This document shows, in pieces, positions 57,569 to 64,000 of a stretch of 64,000 nucleotides of DNA. Position numbers and translations under genes: made by a program. Location: positions 1 to 64,000 of the forward strand of contig JADLHO010000170.1 in NCBI GenBank assembly GCA_020848735.1, given 5' to 3'. The DNA is from Planctomycetota bacterium (lineage in GTDB: Bacteria > Planctomycetota > UBA1135 > UBA2386). Position 1 is the first letter of the stretch, and the number at the start of each line of letters is the position of its first letter. Below the pieces are notes generated by a model. The model was not told where the DNA came from, did no database searches, and was given only the letters and a program-made list of their open reading frames with translations.

Positions 57569-58006
57569 ATGCTGATCGGCATCCCCTCGGTGATCGGACC
57601 CGAGCTCCTCGCCGTGCTCTCGCGCATGGGTCACGGCGACGAGCTCGTGCTCGCCGATGCACACTTCCCCGGTGAGAGCATCGCGCAGCGGCTGCTGCGC
57701 TGCGACGGCGTCCGCATCGCACCGCTCCTCGACGGCATCTGCCGTCTCTTCCCCCTCGATGCCTACGTCTCGGAGCCCGTCGTCATGATGGCGGCGGTGC
57801 CCGGCGACACGCTCGATCCCGCGGTCGAAGCCAGCTACCGCCAGGCGATCGAGCGCTGGCAGCCCGGCCGCGCGCGCATCCAACGCCTCGAGCGCTTCGC
57901 GTTCTACGAACGCACACGTGGCGCGTTCGCGGTCGTCATGACCGGCGAGCTCGCGAAGTACGGCAACGTGATCCTCAAGAAGGGCCTGGTCGAGGGCACG
58001 GCGTGA
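57569..58006 (+). CDS. fucU: RbsD/FucU-family sugar mutarotase
   Basis: A 145-residue FucU-type protein. The start MLIGIPSVIGPELLAVLSRM, then GHGDELVLADAHFP, and the C-terminal FAVVMTGELAKYGNVILKKG are diagnostic; the active-site His and Tyr positions of FucU lie in these motifs. It equilibrates alpha and beta anomers of L-fucose or a related sugar. It overlaps an aldehyde dehydrogenase gene by four bases (GTGA), which hints at fucose or rhamnose breakdown through lactaldehyde, but the isomerase, kinase and aldolase are not in the window. Confidence 0.88.
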   Translation: MLIGIPSVIGPELLAVLSRMGHGDELVLADAHFPGESIAQRLLRCDGVRIAPLLDGICRLFPLDAYVSEPVVMMAAVPGDTLDPAVEASYRQAIERWQPGRARIQRLERFAFYERTRGAFAVVMTGELAKYGNVILKKGLVEGTA

Positions 58007-59460
58007 CCGGGCGCGCGAGGCATCCCGGGCGGGAGCTCGGCGACGCGCATCCGGCCTGGCTCGCCGGCCGACCGCTGCGGCGTGACTCGCTGCTCGAGGT
58101 GCTCGACAAGTTCACCGGCGAACCCGCGGGCAGCGTGGTCCGCGCGGCGCGCGAAGACGTCGCGGCGGCGATCGATGCGGCGCACGACGCCGCGACGGCG
58201 ATGCGACGGCTGCCGGCCTGGCGGCGCCGCGACTGCCTGCTGCACGTCGTGCAGCGGCTGATCGAGCGCAGCGAGGACTGCGCGCGCGTGCTCGCGATCG
58301 AGGTCGGCAAGCCCCTGCGCGACGCCCGCAACGAGGTCGCGCGCGCCATCGACACGTTCCGGCTCGCCGCCGAGGAGGCGACGCGCATCGTCGGCGAGGA
58401 GCTGCCGCTCGACGTCTCCCCACGCGGCGAAGGCCTGGCGGGCATCGTGCGACGCGTGCCCGTCGGCCCCTGTGCCCTGATCACGCCGTTCAACTTCCCG
58501 CTCAATCTCGTCGCCCACAAGGTCGGGCCGGCACTCGCGGCCGGCTGCCCGTTCGTGCTGAAGCCCGCGTCGTCGACACCGCGTTCGGCGCTGATCGTCG
58601 CCGAGCTCCTCGCCGAGACCGAGCTGCCGCCGGGCAGCTTCAGCGTGCTGCCCTGCACGAGCGAGGCCGCCGCGCCGCTCGTCGACGACGAGCGCATGCG
58701 GCTGCTCTCGTTCACGGGCTCCGCGGCCGTCGGTTGGAACCTGCGCGCTCGGGCCGCGCGCAAGCGGCACGTGACGCTCGAACTCGGCGGCAACGCGGCG
58801 TGCATCGTCGACGACGGGGTCGACGTGGCCCACGCCGCGGCGCGCATCGTGAGCGGCGCCTTCCAGCAGGCCGGTCAGAGCTGCATCAGCGTCCAGCGCA
58901 TCCTCGTGCATCGCCGGGTGTCCGACGCGTTGCGCGAGGCGTTGATCGCCCGTGCGAACACGCTGCGCTGCGGAGATCCGCTCGACGAGGCCACGGAGCT
59001 CGGGCCGCTGGTCTCGGTGCAGGACGCGCGGCGCATCGAGGCCGTCGTCGCGGCGGCGCTCGCCCGCGGCGCGCGCCTGCTCTGCGGTGGCGTGCGCGAC
59101 GGTGCGTGCTTCGCGCCGACCTTGCTCGAGGGCGTCCCCGACGACGCGGACGCCGCCTGCGAGGAGGTCTTCGGTCCGCTCGCGACGTTCGAGGTCTTCG
59201 ACGAGTTCGACGCCGCGCTGCGCCGGACCAATGCGAGCCGGTACGGATTGCAGGCCGGCGTCTTCACCAACGACCTCGCCCACGCGATGCGCGCCTTCGA
59301 CGAGCTCGAGGTCGGTGGGGTCATCGTCGGCGACATCCCGTCGCTACGGGTCGATGCGATGCCGTACGGCGGCGCGAAGGACTCGGGCGTCGGTCGCGAG
59401 GGCGTGCGCTACGCGATCGCCGAGATGACCGAACCGCGGCTGCTCGTGCTGAGACGCTGA
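58003..59460 (+). CDS. Aldehyde dehydrogenase family protein (GTG start)
   Basis: A 485-residue NAD(P)-dependent aldehyde dehydrogenase. Motifs: ITPFNFPLNLVAHKVGPALA, the Rossmann-type SFTGSAAVGWNLRARAA, general base Glu260 in LELGGNA, catalytic Cys294 in GQSCISVQRI, and EEVFGPLATFEVF. The QSCISVQR context resembles lactaldehyde/glyceraldehyde and methylglyoxal-type dehydrogenases more than CoA-acylating enzymes. Coupled to fucU, lactaldehyde oxidation to lactate is a reasonable guess. It is a cytoplasmic enzyme. The GTG start at 58003 overlaps the fucU stop. Confidence 0.9.
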   Translation: MTGRARHPGRELGDAHPAWLAGRPLRRDSLLEVLDKFTGEPAGSVVRAAREDVAAAIDAAHDAATAMRRLPAWRRRDCLLHVVQRLIERSEDCARVLAIEVGKPLRDARNEVARAIDTFRLAAEEATRIVGEELPLDVSPRGEGLAGIVRRVPVGPCALITPFNFPLNLVAHKVGPALAAGCPFVLKPASSTPRSALIVAELLAETELPPGSFSVLPCTSEAAAPLVDDERMRLLSFTGSAAVGWNLRARAARKRHVTLELGGNAACIVDDGVDVAHAAARIVSGAFQQAGQSCISVQRILVHRRVSDALREALIARANTLRCGDPLDEATELGPLVSVQDARRIEAVVAAALARGARLLCGGVRDGACFAPTLLEGVPDDADAACEEVFGPLATFEVFDEFDAALRRTNASRYGLQAGVFTNDLAHAMRAFDELEVGGVIVGDIPSLRVDAMPYGGAKDSGVGREGVRYAIAEMTEPRLLVLRR

Positions 59461-59493
59461 GTTCCCGCCTTCGCCGGTGCGTGCGGACCCGCG

Positions 59494-59499
59494 TAGAGT
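59494..59499 (+). promoter_or_regulatory. -10-like TAGAGT before the M14-like pair
   Basis: TAGAGT, identical to the etfBA -10, ends 12 bases before the ATG at 59512. A weak TTCGCC lies 18 bases upstream of it. Confidence 0.4.
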
Positions 59500-59511
59500 G
59501 CGGCCCCTCGC

Positions 59512-61083
59512 ATGCGCACGCTCCTCCTCGTCTCGCTCCTCGCGACGGCAGCCGTCGCCCAGGAGCCGGGTGCCCGTCTCGCCGCGATCTGTTCCGGATC
59601 CGGCGGGATCGCACGTCTCGGCACGCTCGGCGTCGGACTCGGTGGCCGCGGCATCCACGTCGTGACCATCGCGACGGATGGGCCGCTCGCCGAGAGTGAA
59701 CGACCCGCGATCCTGGTCGTCGCCGGTGCCGACGGCAGCTCGGACCTCGGCACGGAGCTCGCGATCGCGCACGTCGAGCATCTCGTGCGCGACCATCGCG
59801 CGGGTCACGCCGCGACCCGTGCGCTGCTCGCCGAGCGCGTGATCCACGTCGTGCCGCTGCTGAATCCCGACGGCGCCGCGCTGGGCCGGCCGGGGAACGC
59901 CCGCGCCCTCGATCTCGATCGCGACGGTCGCAACGACGAGGACGGTCCGCGCGACCTCGATGGCGACGGCGTCGTCGCGCAGATGCGGTGGCCGGACGTC
60001 GACGGCGAGTGGCTCGTCGATCCGAACGACCCCCGCTTCATGCGCAGGGCGGATCGCAAGGCCGGCGAGCGCGGGACGCACTCGATCTCGATCGAGTGTG
60101 CGGATCAGGACGGCGACGAGGCACGCGGCGAGGACCCCGGCCGCGGCGTGGCGATCGCGCGGAACTTCGCGCAACGCCACACGGAGTTCGACCGCGAGGC
60201 CGGCCCCTTCCCGATGAGCGAGCCGGAGACCCGCGCACTCGCCGAGTTCGTGCTGGCCCGCCGCAACATCGCGATGGCGATCGTGTGGGATCGCGACGAC
60301 GTGCTCCTCGCCACGCCGAAGGCCGGTCAGGAGCGCGCGCGAGTCCAGTTCGACGGCATCCACGCCGACGACGTCGCCCTCTACGAGCGCGTCGGCAAAC
60401 TCTATCGCGAGCGCACGCGGCGCAGCGGCGAGTCCTCGCCGCGCATGGACGGCAGCGTGTGGTCGTGGCTCTACGCCCAGCTCGGCATCCCGACCTTCGC
60501 TTCCGACGTCTGGCGGGTCCCGCGAGGCGGCAAGGAGGGCGAGGTGACGATCAGCGACGATCTCGCGCGGAGCCGCGCCTGCGAGGCGGCGGGAAAGGGC
60601 TTCGTCGCCTGGCATCCACATCGACACCCTCAGCTCGGCGACGTGGAGATCGGCGGCTTCGTGACCGGCCGCGACCACGAGCTCTGCACGCAGGACGAGC
60701 GCAGCACCGTGTTCGCCGCACACCACGGCTTCCTCCTCGAGCTCGCGGCGATGGGCCCGAAGGTGTCGATCCGGAGCTTCACGACGCGCGAGCTCGACGG
60801 TGGCGCGGTGCGCGTCGAGGCGGTCGTCGTGAACGACGGCGACTGGCCGACGCTCTGCGGCATGGCGTCGCACACGCGACGCTACGTGACCGGGCGCGTG
60901 AAGCTCGCGCTCGGCGACGCGCAGCTCCTCGCGGGTGATGCACAGCAGACGCTGCCCGAGCTCGACGCGCTCGGCGGCAAGCACGAATTCGGGTGGATCG
61001 TGACCGGCAAGCCCGGCACCAGGCTCGCGCTGGAGATCGCGCTCGAACCGGCCGGCAAGGACCGCAAGGAGGTGACGCTGTGA
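59512..61083 (+). CDS. Exported M14 carboxypeptidase-like protein, catalytic residues lost
   Basis: A 523-residue exported protein with signal peptide MRTLLLVSLLATAAVA. It aligns with the M14 peptidase encoded directly downstream, including the Asp-rich insert (LDLDRDGRNDEDGPRDLDGD). However the zinc motif HGNE of the neighbour is replaced by DGSS (residues 74-77), the third zinc His is Asp (WDRDD) and the catalytic Glu is Asp (FASDVW). It should therefore not bind zinc or cleave peptides and is best read as a pseudoenzyme, perhaps a partner or regulator of the active paralog. Its stop overlaps the next gene by four bases. Confidence 0.82.
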   Translation: MRTLLLVSLLATAAVAQEPGARLAAICSGSGGIARLGTLGVGLGGRGIHVVTIATDGPLAESERPAILVVAGADGSSDLGTELAIAHVEHLVRDHRAGHAATRALLAERVIHVVPLLNPDGAALGRPGNARALDLDRDGRNDEDGPRDLDGDGVVAQMRWPDVDGEWLVDPNDPRFMRRADRKAGERGTHSISIECADQDGDEARGEDPGRGVAIARNFAQRHTEFDREAGPFPMSEPETRALAEFVLARRNIAMAIVWDRDDVLLATPKAGQERARVQFDGIHADDVALYERVGKLYRERTRRSGESSPRMDGSVWSWLYAQLGIPTFASDVWRVPRGGKEGEVTISDDLARSRACEAAGKGFVAWHPHRHPQLGDVEIGGFVTGRDHELCTQDERSTVFAAHHGFLLELAAMGPKVSIRSFTTRELDGGAVRVEAVVVNDGDWPTLCGMASHTRRYVTGRVKLALGDAQLLAGDAQQTLPELDALGGKHEFGWIVTGKPGTRLALEIALEPAGKDRKEVTL

Positions 61084-62816
61084 AGCACGTGCTCCGGAAG
61101 ACGCTGTCGTTCGTCGCCACCCTCGCGATCCTGGGCCAGGCACCGCTGCCCGCCCAACGCAACGACGAGCCCAAGCTCGCGATCCAGTGGAACCGCTTCT
61201 ACGACGCCGACGAGCTCGTGGTGTTGATGAACCGGATGCGCGACGCCTGGCCGCGCTTCGTCACCATGCGCTCGCTCGGCAAGAGCTGGGAGGGCCGCGA
61301 GCTCTGGATGATCGTCGTGAACAACCCGGCGACGGGTGAGCACCACTCGAAGCCCGCGATGTACACGGACGCGAACATCCACGGCAACGAGGTCCAGGGC
61401 GGCGAGGCGAACCTCTACCTCGTCTGGTACCTCATGGAGAACTACGGCAAGGTCGCGCGCATCACCGAGCTCGTCGACCGCGCGGCCTTCTACGTGGTGC
61501 CGACGGTGAACGTCGACGGGCGAGCGGCGTGGTTCCGCGAGGCGAACAACGCGTCCTCGCAGCGCGCCCCGCGCAAGCCGTTCGACGACGACCGCGACGG
61601 CCTGCTCGACGAGGACGGCCCCAACGATCTCGACGGCGACGGCCATCTGACCCAGATGCGCAAGCGCGTCCCGCCGGGCGAAGGGGACTGGCGTGAGTCG
61701 GAGACGCAGCCCGGCCTCCTCGAGCGCGTGCCGCAGGGTCAGAAGGGGGACTTCCTCCTGCTCGGCAGCGAGGGCATCGACGACGACGGCGACGGCCGCA
61801 TCAACGAGGACGGCCCCGGCTTCTACGACATGAACCGCAACTGGCCGAGCGGTTGGAACCCGAGCTACCTGCAGGGTGGCGCCGGCGAGTATCCGCTCTC
61901 GCATCCCGAGACGCGCGCGATCGCGGACTTCATCCTCGCGCACCGGAACATCGCCGGCGTCCAGGCCTTCCACAATGCGGGCGGGATGATCCTGCGCGGG
62001 CCGGGGGTCGCGGAGTACGGCGAATACCCGTCCCCGGACGTCGCGGTCTACGACGCGCTCGGCCGCGACGGCGAGTTCATGCTGCCCTTCTACCGTTACA
62101 TGGTCATCCACAAGGACCTGTACTCGGTCTCGGGCGGCTTCGTGAACTGGACCTACGAGGGTCTCGGCATCTTCTCGTTCACGAACGAGATGTGGTCCGA
62201 CGCGCGGCTCATGCAGAAGCAGGACGCGCGCCTCTCGGAGACGGATCGCGCGCGGTGGAACGACCTCCTGCTCTTCGGCGACGGCCGGACGCCGTGGACG
62301 AAGGTGCAACACCCGCTGTACGGCGAGATCGAGGTCGGCGGCTCGCGCAAGTTCATCGGCCGCACGCCGCCGAGCTGGCTCATCGAGGAGGAGCTGCACC
62401 GCAACGCGGCCTTCGTCGCGCACCATGCCTGGCACATGCCCCTCGTCACCCTCGAGGACCTCGTCGTGCGCCCGGCACCCGGCGGCCTGCACTACGTCGA
62501 CGTCACCGTGCGGAACCATCGCAAGCTCCCGACCCGCTCGGCGCTGGCGGCGGCCCGCGCGATCGGCATCCCCGACACCCTGCGGTTCGAGGGAGCCGGA
62601 CTGAGCGTCGTCGCCGGCGGTGAACCGACCGATCGCTTCCGTCTCGAACGCATCACGCTCCAGGAGCGCGACCCCGCGACCCTCCGCGCGGAGCGCGGTG
62701 TTCCCGGCGAGGGTGAATGGCGCGCGCGCTGGATCGTGTCGGGCACGGGTCGTTTCTCGATCCACTACCGCGCGGAGAAGGCGAAGGCCGCGACGCTCGA
62801 AGGCGCGATCGACTGA
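61080..62816 (+). CDS. Exported M14-family zinc carboxypeptidase (GTG start)
   Basis: A 578-residue exported peptidase with a signal peptide (TLSFVATLAILGQAPLPAQ). The M14 active site is complete: His101 and Glu104 in IHGNEVQGGE, His298 in AFHNAGGM, and the catalytic Glu370 in FTNEMW. Two Asp-rich, EF-hand-like loops (DDDRDGLLDEDGPNDLDGDG and GIDDDGDGRINEDGPG) probably bind calcium, as in related bacterial M14 proteins. The C-terminal part holds a beta-sandwich. It starts with GTG overlapping the stop of the inactive paralog, so the two proteins are made together, likely in the periplasm or outside the cell. Confidence 0.9.
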   Translation: MKHVLRKTLSFVATLAILGQAPLPAQRNDEPKLAIQWNRFYDADELVVLMNRMRDAWPRFVTMRSLGKSWEGRELWMIVVNNPATGEHHSKPAMYTDANIHGNEVQGGEANLYLVWYLMENYGKVARITELVDRAAFYVVPTVNVDGRAAWFREANNASSQRAPRKPFDDDRDGLLDEDGPNDLDGDGHLTQMRKRVPPGEGDWRESETQPGLLERVPQGQKGDFLLLGSEGIDDDGDGRINEDGPGFYDMNRNWPSGWNPSYLQGGAGEYPLSHPETRAIADFILAHRNIAGVQAFHNAGGMILRGPGVAEYGEYPSPDVAVYDALGRDGEFMLPFYRYMVIHKDLYSVSGGFVNWTYEGLGIFSFTNEMWSDARLMQKQDARLSETDRARWNDLLLFGDGRTPWTKVQHPLYGEIEVGGSRKFIGRTPPSWLIEEELHRNAAFVAHHAWHMPLVTLEDLVVRPAPGGLHYVDVTVRNHRKLPTRSALAAARAIGIPDTLRFEGAGLSVVAGGEPTDRFRLERITLQERDPATLRAERGVPGEGEWRARWIVSGTGRFSIHYRAEKAKAATLEGAID

Positions 62817-63019
62817 GACCCTCACGCTTCGTCCCACTCAACCTGCGTTGGCATCGCGACGATCTTGGGGCTCCTGACTCAGGGGCTTCCCCTGCCCGTG
62901 CCGATCGGGTTCAATACTCGGCCTTCGAAGTCGCGCGTGGCTCGTCAATGCGTCGCACCGCACACCGCGTCGCCTGCGGCTTCGACCCCCCCCACCTGCA
63001 TACCCACCGAGGCACGCCC

Positions 63020-63271
63020 ATGAAGATCAGCGAAAACCGTCGTCTCCGCGGCGAGAAGAAGGCTCTTGCCCGCCACGAGCACCTGGAGACCCAGAATTCG
63101 CGCTTCGAGAAGCGATACCTCGAATACGCCCGGGCGATCGCCGAGGGCGAGTCCTCGGCCGGGAAGATCGACTTCACGAAGCTCGAACTCGTCCTGAAGC
63201 AGGCCGGGAAGACGACCAACGACCTCCAGGCCAAGGTCGCCGAGATCCGCAAGGAACTCGCCGGCTCCTGA
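63020..63271 (+). CDS. Small helical protein of unknown function
   Basis: An 83-residue, highly charged and helical protein (MKISENRRLRGEKKALARHE, later IDFTKLELVLKQAGKTTNDL) without signal peptide or membrane segment. The family is not recognised. The ATG at 63020 was chosen because the 100 in-frame codons upstream cross the previous gene's end and look non-coding. The 200 bases before it contain AT-richer patches (for example around 62910) where a promoter may lie, but no clear hexamers. Confidence 0.65.
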   Translation: MKISENRRLRGEKKALARHEHLETQNSRFEKRYLEYARAIAEGESSAGKIDFTKLELVLKQAGKTTNDLQAKVAEIRKELAGS

Positions 63272-63290
63272 GAGCCGCCAGCGCCCGCCC

Positions 63291-63689
63291 TCAGCCGCGC
63301 GGGCGGGTCCGCAGGGCGACCAGCACGCAGGGTCCGCCCGCGATCAGCGTGAGGCCGAGCTCCCCCGCCCGCCGGATCGCCGCCTCGCTCTCCGCCCCGG
63401 GCTGCATCCAGAGGCGCCGGATGCCCTTGCGGGCCGCGCTCTCCACGATCTGCTCGGTCACCTTCGGCGGCGTGATGATCGAGAGCGCCTCGACCCCATC
63501 CGGCAGCTGTTCGACCGTCGCGACGCAGGTCTGTCCTTCGATCGCGCTCTCGCGAGGGTTGATCGGGATGGCCTCGTAGCCGTGGGCGAGCAGGTCGACG
63601 AGGACCCTGTTGCCGTACTTCTCGGGGTCCTTCGAGGCGCCGGCGACGCCGATGCGCCGACAGGCGAGGAACTCTGCGATCGCGTCCAT
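63291..63689 (-). CDS. CoA-binding domain protein (YccU-like)
   Basis: A 132-residue single-domain Rossmann protein of the YccU CoA-binding family: IGVAGASKDPEKYGNRVLVD, VDLLAHGYEAIPINPRESAI, LSIITPPKVTEQIVESAARK and LWMQPGAES. The fold is that of the CoA-binding domain of succinyl-CoA synthetase alpha, without catalytic partner domains, so a CoA-sensing or binding role is likely but unproven. It starts 10 bases after the stop of the glycosyltransferase fragment upstream on the same strand and ends 19 bases from the convergent small gene. Confidence 0.9.
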   Translation of the reverse strand: MDAIAEFLACRRIGVAGASKDPEKYGNRVLVDLLAHGYEAIPINPRESAIEGQTCVATVEQLPDGVEALSIITPPKVTEQIVESAARKGIRRLWMQPGAESEAAIRRAGELGLTLIAGGPCVLVALRTRPRG

Positions 63690-63699
63690 CGGCGAGAGG

Positions 63700-64000
63700 C
63701 TAGCCCCGCCCGCGGTCGCGTGGCAGAGGCAGCGCGAGACCGGCGCGCAGACCGCGGAGCCAGTGCGGCAGGAAGCGCAGGCTGCGGGACAACACGACGC
63801 CGAGGAGCGGCCGCAGCAGGATCGCGGTCGCGAAGAAGCAGAGGCGCTGCGGCCACGCGAGGCGCTTGCGCGCGAAGTAGACCTTGCCCCGCGCGATCTG
63901 CTCGAGCTGCCTCGCCCGCATCCCGGCGAGGAGCGGTGGATCGTCGCGCTGGGAGCCGCCTTCGTGATGGCGGCAGCTCGCCGCGGTGGTGATCACGAGG
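63700..64000 (-). CDS. C-terminal end of a family 2 glycosyltransferase (runs off right edge)
   Basis: The frame is open to base 64000 and ends at 63700, leaving about 99 residues. ITTAASCRHHEGGSQRDDPP resembles the conserved 'HHEG.S' acceptor-side region found near the end of TagA/GT2-type transferases, followed by a basic, hydrophobic tail (PQRLCFFATAILLRPLLGVV). The start lies outside the window. It is read together with the CoA-binding gene downstream. Confidence 0.6.
   Translation of the reverse strand, partial: LVITTAASCRHHEGGSQRDDPPLLAGMRARQLEQIARGKVYFARKRLAWPQRLCFFATAILLRPLLGVVLSRSLRFLPHWLRGLRAGLALPLPRDRGRG

Noticed and set aside
1-64000. tRNA, rRNA, riboswitch, prophage, insertion sequence or defence system
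   Set aside because: No cloverleaf-like sequence, conserved rRNA segment, transposase or integrase motif, terminal inverted repeats, restriction-modification, toxin-antitoxin or Cas motifs were recognised on either strand. Small or divergent examples could be missed by eye.

Overview
The window (64 kb, very GC-rich throughout) looks like chromosome of a bacterium of the Planctomycetota. This is an inference from gene content: three ECF sigma factors, two of them paired with large membrane-anchored Ser/Thr kinases, many signal-peptide-bearing proteins with unrelated N-termini but a similar C-terminal tail, M14 and M12B-type exported peptidases, and few Shine-Dalgarno sites. No rRNA, tRNA, insertion sequence, phage or CRISPR feature was seen. 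Gene density is high and the strand changes often.

Layout. 1-1650: 5' part of a secreted beta-helix-like protein running off the left edge, then the eroded end of an FG-GAP-type gene. 1653-7426: BrkB-type membrane protein and two tandem, recently duplicated secreted paralogs. 7544-11277: lexA with a GH97 glycosidase gene directly behind it, divergent from a Gfo/Idh/MocA oxidoreductase. 11496-16125: tightly overlapping operon ECF sigma / Ser-Thr kinase with TPRs / secreted protein. 16163-19425: exported trypsin-like protease and a glycosyltransferase. 19546-23226: etfBA, a HEAT-repeat exported protein and a small coiled-coil protein. 23357-27356: wecB, glycosyltransferase and Wzx-like flippase. 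27370-31147: prfB-purH-hypothetical-yggS operon, prfB with an intact programmed +1 frameshift site. 31456-35053: membrane protein, M1 peptidase, Fis-type HTH protein. 35318-39395: divergent lipoprotein, a Cys-repeat exported protein, then ECF sigma and a membrane anti-sigma candidate. 39402-42763: rhomboid protease and a large exported hydrolase. 42927-48373: lamin-tail secreted protein, class V aminotransferase, phosphatase-like lipoprotein, M12B-type metalloprotease. 48639-57513: polysaccharide export genes (GT2, ABC permease, ABC ATPase, GT4, LmbE deacetylase) run by 4-base overlaps into a second ECF sigma/kinase pair. 57569-62816: FucU mutarotase with an aldehyde dehydrogenase, then an M14 peptidase pair of which the first has lost its catalytic residues. 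62817-64000: two small proteins and the end of a glycosyltransferase.

Themes. (1) Six exported proteins share a C-terminal tail of about 100-120 residues, a candidate undescribed sorting or anchoring domain. (2) Several genes have a TAnnnT -10-like hexamer only 6-8 bases before the start codon, which suggests leaderless transcripts, while genes with longer leaders often carry a Shine-Dalgarno sequence. (3) Nine gene junctions are 4-base ATGA/GTGA overlaps, and regulators (ECF plus kinase) are tied into the same translational chains as the surface polysaccharide and secreted proteins they may control.
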